Assembly (NCBI GenBank): GCA_036262055.1
Contig: DATAJP010000003.1
Coordinates: 186,001-250,000, forward strand
Origin: Ignavibacteria bacterium
GTDB lineage: Bacteria > Bacteroidota > Ignavibacteria > Tepidaquicellales > Tepidaquicellaceae
Reading direction: 5' to 3'
DNA: 64,000 nucleotides
Shown: one piece after another, positions 6,923-16,020 of the stretch
How positions within the stretch are numbered: position 1 is the first letter of the stretch
How the letters are laid out: every line of letters starts with the position of its first letter
Notes under the pieces: generated by a model
What the model was told of the DNA's origin: nothing
Seen by the model: the letters and a program-made list of their open reading frames with translations, nothing else
The model's database searches: none
Position numbers and translations under genes: made by a program

Positions 6923-6953
6923 AACCCCGGTTACCTTTTACCGGGGTTTTTTT
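6923..6953 (+). terminator. Rho-independent terminator after the cold-shock gene
   Basis: AACCCCGG (6923-6930) pairs with CCGGGGTT (6941-6948) over a TTACCTTTTA loop, followed by a run of seven T. Confidence 0.95.
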
Positions 6954-6982
6954 ACTTTAGTAGAGAAGGGTACATAGTCAAT

Positions 6983-7426
6983 TTGAGCATAATAAACGGA
7001 AGAAATAAAGACATAATAGCCGGAATAGAGAAATTATTCGATACCTCATTTAAAAGCGCTGAAAATTCAATCATTTTAGATATAAAAAACGAGCAGACGA
7101 ATTTCAGAATTCATCTCGAAATGTTTACGGATAATTCCGCCAATACAAATGATGAGGATAATTATTTAATCTCCGTTTATACCAATAACTGCCACTTACA
7201 GCTTCAGAACTGCAAAAGAATCATAATCAGTCAAATGCTTGAGGAAATAATTTTTATTTCCGAAACAGAAACTAAGCTTTCCGGATTAATTGTTTCCAGA
7301 AAAGGCGACTGCGCTTTGTATTCAAATGTGAATAAGGATATTCTTTCAAAAGATTTTGCAGAATTAAATTCGGAAAAACTTTTATCGGCGGTTGCACTTT
7401 CCGTATCAGAAGAAATTCCCGAGTAA
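6983..7426 (+). CDS. Conserved-looking protein of unknown function
   Basis: 147 residues, acidic, no signal peptide or membrane helix. I do not recognise a family. The pattern alternates strands and turns in the first two thirds (SIILDIKNEQTNFRIHLEMF, NCHLQLQNCKRIIIS) and ends in a helix (LNSEKLLSAVALSVSEEI). The start is TTG at 6983, with GAAGGG 14 bases upstream. It is 12 bases upstream of ybeY and probably in the same transcript (ybeY-smg-topA), so a role in RNA processing or translation is a weak guess from context. Confidence 0.65.
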   Translation: MSIINGRNKDIIAGIEKLFDTSFKSAENSIILDIKNEQTNFRIHLEMFTDNSANTNDEDNYLISVYTNNCHLQLQNCKRIIISQMLEEIIFISETETKLSGLIVSRKGDCALYSNVNKDILSKDFAELNSEKLLSAVALSVSEEIPE

Positions 7427-7438
7427 TAGAATTAAAAA

Positions 7439-7900
7439 ATGATTGTCAGAATCAGCGACGATTACGAAATTGATGTCAGCTATAACTACGAAAAGAGGTT
7501 TTTTGATAAGAAACTCAAGGATTTTATTAAAAACAAAACTATTTTAGCATTATCGGAGTTACAAAATAAAGAAGGGCTGAAATTAACAGAATTAAGCATC
7601 TTCTTTTGCGGTGATAATAAAATAAAGTTCTTTAACAAACATCATTTAAACCATGACCACGAAACGGACATTATAACGTTTGAGTATCGTGAAAACAGAA
7701 CTAAATCTGCCGAGCTGGTTATTTCAACAGAGACAGTTAAATCGAACTCGAAGATTTATAATGTCAATTTCAGGCATGAACTGATGAGAGTTATTATACA
7801 CGGATTACTGCATGTGTGCGGATATAAAGATAAAACGATGTTGACCAAAAGAAAGATGAAACAGAAAGAAAATTATTATTTAAAATTATTGAATATTTAA
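7439..7900 (+). CDS. ybeY: Endoribonuclease YbeY
   Basis: 153 residues. Zinc-dependent RNase for 16S rRNA 3' maturation and ribosome quality control. The UPF0054 signature is RHELMRVIIHGLLHVCGYKDKT: the first two histidines of the HxxxHxxxxxH metal motif are present and the third position is Asp (GYKD instead of GYDH), a variation I associate with Bacteroidota YbeY proteins. The central DIITFEY block, usually DVLSFP, is also as in that group. The stop codon overlaps the ATG of smg by one base (TAATG), indicating translational coupling. Confidence 0.93.
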   Translation: MIVRISDDYEIDVSYNYEKRFFDKKLKDFIKNKTILALSELQNKEGLKLTELSIFFCGDNKIKFFNKHHLNHDHETDIITFEYRENRTKSAELVISTETVKSNSKIYNVNFRHELMRVIIHGLLHVCGYKDKTMLTKRKMKQKENYYLKLLNI

Positions 7901-8355
7901 TGTACGAAAAAGTAATAGAAATAATAGAGTATTTGCTTACGCAAATGAACGATACGCAGCAGATTACTGAGAAAGACATTATAGATTTGGAAAAAAAGGG
8001 TTATTCAAGCGCGGAGATTAACACAGCGTTTGTATGGCTCAACAGCAAATTAAACGAATCTGAAAATATATTTAAAGATGAAGAAGAATCTTCTAAATCA
8101 AAAAGATTTTTCCATCAGCTTGAAAAAAATCTTCTTACTACGGAAGCTATGGGATATATTCTTCAGATGTCGGAGCTTGGCGTAATAAATAATTTTGATA
8201 TTGAATCAATAATAGAAAAACTACATCTCACCGGTATCACCAAAGCAAGTATACCGGAAGTCAAATCTATAATCTCTTCATTGTTGTTTGATGCTCAGGA
8301 CAACTCCGATATATTGAACAGGATGTTGCTGCAAAATAATGATACAATAAACTGA
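7900..8355 (+). CDS. smg: Smg family protein (DUF494)
   Basis: 151 residues, all helical, resembling Smg: an N-terminal YEKVIEIIEYLLTQM, a central KKGYSSAEINTAFVWLNSKL (the family's GYEREDIxxALxWL region), EAMGYILQMSELGVI, and a C-terminal VKSIISSLLFD. In proteobacteria smg lies between dprA and topA; here it is directly upstream of topA, which supports the call. The biochemical role of Smg is not established. The start overlaps the ybeY stop. Confidence 0.82.
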   Translation: MYEKVIEIIEYLLTQMNDTQQITEKDIIDLEKKGYSSAEINTAFVWLNSKLNESENIFKDEEESSKSKRFFHQLEKNLLTTEAMGYILQMSELGVINNFDIESIIEKLHLTGITKASIPEVKSIISSLLFDAQDNSDILNRMLLQNNDTIN

Positions 8356-8387
8356 TAAGTTCGTTTTAAAACCCCGTAAACTAAAAA

Positions 8388-10712
8388 ATGGAAAAGTCAT
8401 TAGTAATAGTAGAATCACCATCTAAAGCTAAAACTATAAATAAATATTTAGGAAGCGATTATGTTGTCGAGGCAACAGTCGGACACATAAAAAATCTTCC
8501 TAAAAGCAAGATTAGCGTTGACATAGAGGATAATTACAAGCCGAATTATGAAGTAATCGAAGGCAAGGAAAAAGTAATTAAAGTTTTAAAAGACCTTGCA
8601 AAGAAATCTAAAACAATATTTATCGCAACTGACCCTGACCGCGAAGGCGAAGCCATTGCAGCAGATATTGCCGATGAAGTTAAAAAAATAAATAAGAACA
8701 TTAAGCGTGTTTTGTTTAATGAGATAACCAAATCAGGTGTGGAGGAAGCAATGAGAAATCCTCTTGATATTAATGAGAATCTTGTTGAGTCCCAGATGGC
8801 GCGTAGGGTGATGGATAGAATCCTTGGCTATAAAGTGAGTCCTTTCTTGTGGAAGACATTTTATTTTGGATTATCAGCAGGAAGGGTTCAGTCTGTTGCA
8901 TTAAAACTAATCTGTGAGCGTGAAGAAGAAATTAAAAGTTTTGTTCCAAAAGAATATTGGTCTATCGATGGTCTATTTGCAAAACCTTCAGGCGGTCCAA
9001 AACCGTTTAATGCAAAGCTTTATAAAATTAATGCCGATACTCTTAAGTTTAATGGTGACGAGCCAAAGATTCCTGATATCGATTCAGCACATAAGATAAT
9101 CGAAGAACTTAAAGGCAATAAGTTCAGAATTACCGACATACAGGAAAAAGAAGTTAAGAGAAATGCTCCAGCTCCTTTTACTACAAGCGTTCTTCAGCAA
9201 GTTGCATCGTCACGTCTTGGTTTTGCTCCAAAAAGAACCATGATGCTTGCTCAAAAGCTTTATGAAGGTGTTGAGACAACTAAAGGCGAAGGTAATGTCG
9301 GTTTGATTACATATATGAGAACCGATTCAACAAGAATAAGTGATGATGCGGTAAAATCAGCAAAAAAATTTATACATGATAATTATGGTGACGAATATTC
9401 ATTAAAAGGCAAAGCTCCCGCAAAGAAAGATACAGGCAAGAAAACACAGGACGCGCACGAGGCTATAAGACCGACAGATGTTTTCAGAACTCCTGAGTCG
9501 TTAAAAAAACTCGACAAAGATTTATTAAAATTGTATACACTCATCTGGCAGAGATTTGTGGCTTCGCAAATGTCACAAGCGGTTTATAACCAGAGAACGA
9601 TTATCATAAAAGCGTTATCTCCGAGAGGAAATAAAACCGAATACTTCTTTAAAGCAACAGGCAGTGTTGTGAAGTTCAGCGGATTTTTAAAAGTTTATGA
9701 AGATGCTGAAGAGGTTGAACCGGCAGAAGATGATTTTTCAATAATTCCGGCTGATTTAAAAGTAGAAGATACTATAAAGGATTTATCAATCAGCAAGAAC
9801 CAGCATTTCACAAATCCTCCTCCGAGATATACTGAGAGCAGCTTGATTAAACAGCTTGATATGCTTGGTATCGGAAGACCGAGCACATTTGCGTTAATTG
9901 TTTCAACCGTTATTGACAGAAAATATGTTGACCTTGTTGAAAGAAAGCTTTATGCAACGAAGCTTGGGATAATTGTTAATCAGATTCTTTCCCAATATTT
10001 TTCTGATGTTATAGATTACAGCTTTACTGCAAAGATGGAAGATGAACTTGATACTATTGCAAACGGTGAATCAACTTATAAAGAAGTTCTTGATGATTTT
10101 TACATTCCTTTCAGCAAAGATTTAGGAGTCGCAGATAAGCAGGCAACTGATATTAAGAAAAGCTTAATCAAAAAAACGGATATTCTTTGTCCTGAATGCG
10201 GAGCCGAGACAGGCGCGCATATGGTTCGAAAGTGGGGAAGGAATGGTGAGTTCATGGCTTGTGAGAAATATCCGAAATGCAAATGCTCAATGCCTCTCCC
10301 TGAAGAACAGGAAGAAAATCAGCAGTTAGCTGAAGGTGTAAAATGTGATAAGTGCGGTGCAGATATGCTTGTAAAAGTCGGAAAATTTGGTAAATTTTAC
10401 GGGTGTTCAAATTATCCTAAATGTAATGGGATAAAGCCAATAACTTTGGGAATTAAATGTCCTAAGTGTGGAAAAGGTGAAGTACTCCAAAGACGCGGCG
10501 GAAAAGGTAAGAGAATATTTTACGGATGCACGAATTATCCTGAATGTGATTTTATTACTAATTATCTTCCTGTAATCGAGAATTGCAAAAGTTGTGGAAA
10601 TAATTATCTCGTAAAAAAATCAACTAAAAAAGACGGCGACTTCCTTGAGTGTCCGCAATGCAAGACCAAATATCCGATTGAGGAAACTGTAAAACAGGAA
10701 GAAGCAGCTTAA
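8388..10712 (+). CDS. topA: DNA topoisomerase I (type IA)
   Basis: 774 residues. Relaxes negative supercoils. The Toprim domain opens the protein (LVIVESPSKAKTINKYLG, with DPDREGEAIA as the acidic metal motif), the active-site tyrosine is Y309 in TYMRTDSTRIS, and HEAIRP and GIGRPSTFA mark the later core. Four Cys4 zinc-ribbon repeats close the protein (from CPECG, with GxFxxCxxYPxC patterns in the first three and a shorter fourth, CKSCG...CPQC). The stop overlaps the tldD ATG at 10712. Full length, no anomalies. Confidence 0.98.
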   Translation: MEKSLVIVESPSKAKTINKYLGSDYVVEATVGHIKNLPKSKISVDIEDNYKPNYEVIEGKEKVIKVLKDLAKKSKTIFIATDPDREGEAIAADIADEVKKINKNIKRVLFNEITKSGVEEAMRNPLDINENLVESQMARRVMDRILGYKVSPFLWKTFYFGLSAGRVQSVALKLICEREEEIKSFVPKEYWSIDGLFAKPSGGPKPFNAKLYKINADTLKFNGDEPKIPDIDSAHKIIEELKGNKFRITDIQEKEVKRNAPAPFTTSVLQQVASSRLGFAPKRTMMLAQKLYEGVETTKGEGNVGLITYMRTDSTRISDDAVKSAKKFIHDNYGDEYSLKGKAPAKKDTGKKTQDAHEAIRPTDVFRTPESLKKLDKDLLKLYTLIWQRFVASQMSQAVYNQRTIIIKALSPRGNKTEYFFKATGSVVKFSGFLKVYEDAEEVEPAEDDFSIIPADLKVEDTIKDLSISKNQHFTNPPPRYTESSLIKQLDMLGIGRPSTFALIVSTVIDRKYVDLVERKLYATKLGIIVNQILSQYFSDVIDYSFTAKMEDELDTIANGESTYKEVLDDFYIPFSKDLGVADKQATDIKKSLIKKTDILCPECGAETGAHMVRKWGRNGEFMACEKYPKCKCSMPLPEEQEENQQLAEGVKCDKCGADMLVKVGKFGKFYGCSNYPKCNGIKPITLGIKCPKCGKGEVLQRRGGKGKRIFYGCTNYPECDFITNYLPVIENCKSCGNNYLVKKSTKKDGDFLECPQCKTKYPIEETVKQEEAA

Positions 10713-12328
10713 TGCTGAATATGAGAAGAAGGGACTTCTTAAAAAATTCAATTTACTCCTGCTGTGGTGCGGTTGTAGCAGGTTCTTTATTAGAAACCGC
10801 AACAGCCAAAAACCGTTATTTGATTAACGGACAGCCCAATCAAAATTTCTCCGATACAAAATTTTCAAACAACGATTATAAAAACTTTGCAGACCTCGCA
10901 ATAGAGACTGCAAAGAAAAACGGAGCTGAGTATTCTGATATCCGTATTTGCAAAAATCGCAACCAGCGAATCGGTACCCGCGAAGACAGGGTTCAATATA
11001 TTTCAGATAGCGATGATTTCGGCTTTGGAGTTCGTGTTCTTGTCAACAGTACATGGGGTTTTGCAGCAAGCTCGGTTTTGAACAACGAAGAGATTGTTAA
11101 AATCGTCAAGAAAGCTTGTGATATCGCAAAAGCTAATTCGATTTTACAAATAAAACCCGTTACTCTTGCGCCGACGCAGTCTTATGTTGATGAATGGAAC
11201 ACGCCAATCAGAGTTAATGCTTTCAATATTCCGGTCACAGAAAAGATAGACTTCCAGTTAAAGCTTAATAAAATTGCAAAAGAAGCCGGCGCAAACTATG
11301 TAGATTCGTTTATGTGGTTTGTGAATGAAAATAAATATTTTGCTTCATCAATCGGCTCCTACATTATCCAGGATTTACATAGACTATGGACGAAAACAGA
11401 TGTTACATTGATAGATAAAGAAACCGGTGATTTTGAATCGCGAGATACTTTCACAGTTCCGATTGGAATGGGGTATGAATACATTCAGGATTATCCTTTT
11501 GAGTCCGATGTTCTCGAAGCAGTTGAACATACTAAGATGAAGCTGAAAGCTCCATCAGTTACTCCCGCGAAACGCGATATTATTTTGCATCCTACAAATA
11601 TGTGGCTTACAATTCATGAGTCATGCGGACATCCAACTGAGCTTGATAGAGCATTGGGATATGAAGCAAACTATGCGGGAACCAGTTTTATGACCACGGA
11701 TAAATTGAACAAACTTCAGTATGGTTCTAACCTTGTCAATATGGTTGCTGATAAGACACAAAGAAATGGTTTATCGACACGCGGTTATGATGATGACGGC
11801 GTTAAAACAACTGAATGGAATCTTGTAAAAGACGGAACATTTGTTGATTATCAGACAACACGTGAGCTTGCTCCATTAATCAACAACGAAAAATCTTACG
11901 GATGCGCTTATGCTGACAGCTGGGGAACGTTCCCGATTCAAAGAATGCCGAACGTTTCATTAAAACCCGGCACGGAAAAACTTTCATTAAACGATTTGAT
12001 TGCCGATACCGAAGATGGAATTTACATCAAAGGGGACGGAAGCTGGAGCATTGATATGCAAAGATATAATTTTCAATTTACCGGTCAGGAATTTTGGGAA
12101 ATCAAAAACGGAAAAATTGCAGGAATGTTGAAAGATGTTATTTACCAGGGCAATACGGTTAATCTGTGGAATTCACTTGATAAAATTTGTGATGCGTCTG
12201 AGTATTCACTCGGCGGTTCCTTTTTCTGCGGAAAAGGTGAGCCGGGACAGGTCGCTCCCGTAAGTCATGGTTCTTCGCCTGCAAGATTCAGACAGGTAAA
12301 TATTTTAAACGCTAAAGAACAAGCATAA
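10712..12328 (+). CDS. tldD: TldD-type metalloprotease with a twin-arginine signal
   Basis: 538 residues of the TldD/PmbA (U62) family, which with TldE forms a heterodimeric protease that unfolds and cuts peptides. The metal motif HESCGH (H302, E303, H307), followed by PTELDRALG, is intact. Unusual is the N-terminus: MRRRDFLKNSIYSCCGAVVA is a Tat signal (RRxFLK, then a hydrophobic stretch and ATA-K), whereas the E. coli enzyme is cytoplasmic. ATG at 10712 overlaps the topA stop; ATG at 10721 gives a cleaner signal and may be the real start. The next gene is its TldE partner, which has no signal of its own. Confidence 0.94.
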   Translation: MLNMRRRDFLKNSIYSCCGAVVAGSLLETATAKNRYLINGQPNQNFSDTKFSNNDYKNFADLAIETAKKNGAEYSDIRICKNRNQRIGTREDRVQYISDSDDFGFGVRVLVNSTWGFAASSVLNNEEIVKIVKKACDIAKANSILQIKPVTLAPTQSYVDEWNTPIRVNAFNIPVTEKIDFQLKLNKIAKEAGANYVDSFMWFVNENKYFASSIGSYIIQDLHRLWTKTDVTLIDKETGDFESRDTFTVPIGMGYEYIQDYPFESDVLEAVEHTKMKLKAPSVTPAKRDIILHPTNMWLTIHESCGHPTELDRALGYEANYAGTSFMTTDKLNKLQYGSNLVNMVADKTQRNGLSTRGYDDDGVKTTEWNLVKDGTFVDYQTTRELAPLINNEKSYGCAYADSWGTFPIQRMPNVSLKPGTEKLSLNDLIADTEDGIYIKGDGSWSIDMQRYNFQFTGQEFWEIKNGKIAGMLKDVIYQGNTVNLWNSLDKICDASEYSLGGSFFCGKGEPGQVAPVSHGSSPARFRQVNILNAKEQA

Positions 12329-12350
12329 TTTTATACAATAATTTTTTAAA

Positions 12351-13688
12351 ATGTTTCTAACCGAAGAAGAAGCAAAAAGAATTACAGAAAAGATTTTATC
12401 ATATTCAAAGGCAGATTCTGCCACAGTGAATCTGTATGGTGGATTGGCTGAAAATATCAGGTTTGCAGTTAACACTGTTACGACCTGTGGTTCTTCGGAT
12501 AGAATTTCTGCTTCGATTACTTCAAACTTCGGAAAAAAATCCGGAAGCGTTACAATTACATCATTAAATGACGATGTTATTCGTGATGGTGTAAAAAAAT
12601 CAGAAGACATTGCCCAGCTAAGCCCTGCTAACGATGAATTTATGCCTCCTCTTGGACCTCAAAGCGGTTACTTAACAGTCAAAGAATATTTCGAAGACAC
12701 TGCAAATGCTACTCCCGAACAAAGAGCTGAAACAGTTTCGCATGTTTTGCAGAATTCACGTCAGAAGGATTTAATTTCCGCAGGATATTATGAAACAAGC
12801 TCAGGTTTTGAATCAATCGGAACATCAAACGGTTTATTTGCTTATCATAAAAAAACTGAACTGGATTTTTCTACAACATCAAGAACTCCCGATGGAACGG
12901 GCTCAAGCAAGATTGCAAGAATGTATGCAGACTTAGCTTCACTTAAATATCAGGATTTAACAAGAACAGTCATGGATAGGGCTGCCTTAACGCGCAATCC
13001 GATTGAGTTAAAACCCGGCAGATACACTGCGGTGCTTGAAAAGATGGCTGCATGTGACATGGTTGGAAATTTGTTCGGATATATGAACAAACGTAGTGCA
13101 GATGAAGGCAGAAGTTATTTTTCTGATAAGACAAATGGAAATAAAATCGGTCAGAAAATTTTGAGCGATAAAGTTACGATTTACACTGACCCGACAGTTT
13201 CTTATGCGCCTTCGAGTCCTTTTAATGGAGAAGGACTTCCGATTCAGAAAACTTCATGGTATGAGAATGGTGTTTTGAAAAATCTTACAACGAGCAGATA
13301 CTGGGCGCAAAAGACGAATTCACCAGTTGTGCCTTATCCTGAAAACATCATAATGAATGGCTCGGATAAATCTCTCGAAGATTTAATCGCTTCGACTGAC
13401 AAGGGGATTCTTGTGATTCGTTTATGGTATATCAGAAGTGTTGACCCGAGAACTATTTTGCTAACAGGACTTACACGCGATGGAATTTTTTATATCGAAA
13501 ACGGGGAAGTGAAATATCCTGTTAAAAATTTCAGGTTCAATGAATCACCTGCAAACATGCTTTCAAATGTTGTTGATGTTTCTAAAGCCGAGAAGGTTGT
13601 CGGAAGCGAAACAGGAAACGCAAAAATCGTGGTGCCTGACATTAAAGTTGAAGAATTTAATTTCTCTTCCATTTCAGACGCAGTTTAA
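12351..13688 (+). CDS. tldE: TldE/PmbA-type partner subunit
   Basis: 445 residues, usual length for PmbA/TldE, the subunit that lacks the HExxxH motif and completes the protease cavity. Family features are the strand-rich N-terminal domain (residues 1-190) and the C-terminal part with SPFNGEGLPIQKT, YWAQKTNS, and GILVIRLWYIRSVDPRTILLTGLTRDG. It is 22 bases downstream of tldD. If TldD is exported through Tat, this partner would have to travel with it as a folded complex or stay behind; no signal peptide is seen. Confidence 0.93.
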   Translation: MFLTEEEAKRITEKILSYSKADSATVNLYGGLAENIRFAVNTVTTCGSSDRISASITSNFGKKSGSVTITSLNDDVIRDGVKKSEDIAQLSPANDEFMPPLGPQSGYLTVKEYFEDTANATPEQRAETVSHVLQNSRQKDLISAGYYETSSGFESIGTSNGLFAYHKKTELDFSTTSRTPDGTGSSKIARMYADLASLKYQDLTRTVMDRAALTRNPIELKPGRYTAVLEKMAACDMVGNLFGYMNKRSADEGRSYFSDKTNGNKIGQKILSDKVTIYTDPTVSYAPSSPFNGEGLPIQKTSWYENGVLKNLTTSRYWAQKTNSPVVPYPENIIMNGSDKSLEDLIASTDKGILVIRLWYIRSVDPRTILLTGLTRDGIFYIENGEVKYPVKNFRFNESPANMLSNVVDVSKAEKVVGSETGNAKIVVPDIKVEEFNFSSISDAV

Positions 13689-13705
13689 ATTTGTAATAAT
13701 CAAAA

Positions 13706-14632
13706 GTGGATACTGTTTTAATATCCCATATCGATAACTACCTTTCTTACCTCAAGAAAATAAAAAATTATTCCGACCACACTTTAATCTCTTATTTAAA
13801 TGATTTGTCTCAGTTCAGAGATTTTTTGATTTTGTCAAAGATTAAATTTGAGGATATTGATTTAAATGTCCTTAAATCATTCATTGCTGAAATCTCCGAC
13901 CCTGCGAGCAAAGTTTTCAACATAAATAAGACAAAGAATTTTAAGTATTCTTCTAAATCAGTTTCACGTAAGATTTCGGCATTAAAGGCATTTTATAAAT
14001 ATCTTTATAAGAACAAACTAATCGAAAAAAACATAGCATCGTTCTTAGTTTTTCCAAAGACATCGAAAAACCTTCCGCAGTTTTTGAATAAAAAAGAAGT
14101 TGAGAGATTATTTGATGAGAAGAAAATCATCGAAACCGACTTGCTTGAAAAAGCAATACTTGAATTGTTTTACAGCACAGGGATTCGTGCGGCGGAATTG
14201 CGAACTTTAAAATTACAAGACGTTAACTTTGACAAGAATACAATTAAAGTATTAGGGAAGGGAAGTAAGACAAGAATTATTCCCTTTGGTAAAAAGGCAG
14301 AAGAAGCATTGAGAGATTATTTGTCCATAAGAGAGATTGTAAATGTAAATAATTTAGATTTGGTTTTTCTCAACAAGCGCGGAAAGCCGCTATATGAAAT
14401 GTTTATATACCGTATGGTTAAGAAAAATATCGGAAAGATTTCTGATATAAAAAAGAAATCACCTCACGTTTTGCGTCATTCGTTTGCAACTCATTTGCTT
14501 GAAAACGGCGCTGATATAATGGCAATCAAGGATTTGCTGGGGCACTCAAGCTTGTCAACGACACAGGTCTATACACACATCACTCCCGATAAGCTTAAAA
14601 AAGTTTACGAGAAAGCACATCCTAAAGCATAA
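13706..14632 (+). CDS. xerD: Tyrosine recombinase XerC/XerD
   Basis: 308 residues. Site-specific recombinase that resolves chromosome dimers at dif. The N-terminal SAM-like domain (1-100) is followed by the catalytic domain with R in STGIRAAELR, K in LGKGSKTRIIPFG, HVLRHSFATHLLENGAD (HxxR), GHSSLSTTQVYTHI with the second histidine and the tyrosine nucleophile. The start is GTG at 13706, 17 bases after tldE. An N-terminal insertion of about 10 residues (SKVFNINKTKNFKY) is somewhat longer than in E. coli. No mobile element surrounds it, so a housekeeping Xer is more likely than an integrase; XerC or XerD cannot be told apart here. Confidence 0.92.
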   Translation: MDTVLISHIDNYLSYLKKIKNYSDHTLISYLNDLSQFRDFLILSKIKFEDIDLNVLKSFIAEISDPASKVFNINKTKNFKYSSKSVSRKISALKAFYKYLYKNKLIEKNIASFLVFPKTSKNLPQFLNKKEVERLFDEKKIIETDLLEKAILELFYSTGIRAAELRTLKLQDVNFDKNTIKVLGKGSKTRIIPFGKKAEEALRDYLSIREIVNVNNLDLVFLNKRGKPLYEMFIYRMVKKNIGKISDIKKKSPHVLRHSFATHLLENGADIMAIKDLLGHSSLSTTQVYTHITPDKLKKVYEKAHPKA

Positions 14633-14675
14633 AAAAAATCCCGCTGTTGCGAGATTAAAATTTAAAACGAAATTT

Positions 14676-14695
14676 TTCGCTTCACTCAGAATGAC
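14676..14695. repeat. Partial family B palindromic repeat
   Basis: TTCGCTTCACTCAGAATGAC, the right half of the family B element seen whole at 5401. It lies between the convergent recombinase and T9SS-protein genes. Confidence 0.65.
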
Positions 14696-14707
14696 ACAAC
14701 CTTATTG

Positions 14708-15967
14708 TTACTTCACTAAAAACATTTTTCTTGTAAATATTTGTCCTGATGTCTCTAATCTATAAATATAAACTCCTGAAGAAAATCCTTTTGCTTCCCA
14801 GACGTAATCGTAACTACCCGCATTGAGGTTTTGGTTTACCAGCAAAGCTACTTCTTTGCCAAGCATATCGTAAACTTTTAAAGTAACAAAAGAATTTTTC
14901 GGTATGTCGAAATTTATAGTCGTTGACGGATTAAACGGATTTGGATAGTTCTGATGAAGCTGAATTTTATCAGGTATAGCATTTCCTATCGGGTTTATGC
15001 CGATAACCTGACTGCTGTCGCCGCCGCCTGAAACGGTTCTCAAAACTTTTCCGCCGCCGCCGACTGTTATTCCAAAATATGCATTATAAAAATTAACTCC
15101 GAAATATGTTACAGTCGGTCCCGGATTTTCCTGCCAGGTAAATGAATAACCGCCGTTATTTGAACGAAGTATTGCTGAATTATTTCCTACTGCAGTTATA
15201 GTCCATTGGTTTGACATAAAAACACCATTCAAATCAGACTCAAGCCAGCTTTGTCTTCGCACCCATGTTTCACCGCCGTCAGTGGTTGTAATAATTATTC
15301 CTTTAACGCCAACAGCAGCTCCGTTCATGGGGTCACAGAATGAAACACAGTGTAATGAATTAGTATCAGGACTCTGCATGTTAAACCAGTTCAAACCTCC
15401 ATTAGTTGTTTTAAGCATTGTTCCTAATGCTCCGACTATGAAGCCGGTATTATCATCAACAAAGTCAACCGAGTATAAATTATAATTTGTATTCACAAAC
15501 TTTCTTTCCCATGTTTCACCGCCATCGCTTGTCTGCAAAATCGTTCCGAACCAACCCACTGCGTAACCATTCCATTGATTAGGGAAGTCAACTCCGTTCA
15601 ATGTATGAACAAAGTTGCTCCATTGGGGATACCAGTTCTGCCCGCCGTTTGTTGTTCTTAAAATTTTACCGAGCTCGTCATCTGCCTGAAAACCAACTGC
15701 TACCGCTGTGAAGGGGTCAATTGTAACAACTGAATTAAGCCAATAATTAAGGTTATTATTCTGAGTCCACCATGTCTTACCTGCATCATAGGAGCCAAAA
15801 ATCCTACCCGCTTCACCAACTGCATTTACATAGTTTGGATTTGTCTTTGAAATGGATACTCCAAAAAGAATAACATTTGTCCCGGCGGGTCGTAACTGCC
15901 ATCCCGATTGAGCAAATGATATATTAGTTACTAATAATAATATTAAAATCGTAGTTATTTTTCTCAT
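14708..15967 (-). CDS. Secreted Ycf48/BNR-repeat propeller protein with T9SS sorting domain
   Basis: About 419 residues from the preferred start MRKITTILILLLVTNISFA (signal peptide, cleavage before QSG); an ATG 18 bases further upstream is possible but puts extra residues before the signal. Some seven repeats of the form xxTTNGGxxW...VGxxGxI are the Ycf48/BNR-like blades of a beta-propeller. The last 80 residues form a type IX secretion sorting domain (HQNYPNPFNPSTTI, LKVYDMLGKEV, GVYIYRLETSG, MFLVK). It should be exported and attached to or released from the cell surface. A close paralogue follows at 16021. Ligand unknown. Confidence 0.9.
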   Translation of the reverse strand: MRKITTILILLLVTNISFAQSGWQLRPAGTNVILFGVSISKTNPNYVNAVGEAGRIFGSYDAGKTWWTQNNNLNYWLNSVVTIDPFTAVAVGFQADDELGKILRTTNGGQNWYPQWSNFVHTLNGVDFPNQWNGYAVGWFGTILQTSDGGETWERKFVNTNYNLYSVDFVDDNTGFIVGALGTMLKTTNGGLNWFNMQSPDTNSLHCVSFCDPMNGAAVGVKGIIITTTDGGETWVRRQSWLESDLNGVFMSNQWTITAVGNNSAILRSNNGGYSFTWQENPGPTVTYFGVNFYNAYFGITVGGGGKVLRTVSGGGDSSQVIGINPIGNAIPDKIQLHQNYPNPFNPSTTINFDIPKNSFVTLKVYDMLGKEVALLVNQNLNAGSYDYVWEAKGFSSGVYIYRLETSGQIFTRKMFLVK

Positions 15968-16020
15968 AAAAATGCAATTTGCCATAATATTTGATACAAA
16001 TCTTATGCCAATTTGTTCAA

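Noticed and set aside
6983-7426. The 147-residue protein as the missing ubiquitin-like partner
   Set aside because: It has no C-terminal glycine tail and no clear beta-grasp pattern, and a terminator separates it from the E2 gene.
13706-14632. Xer-like recombinase as the integrase of a mobile element
   Set aside because: No att-like repeats, cargo or tRNA gene nearby; close to housekeeping genes and of XerC/D size.
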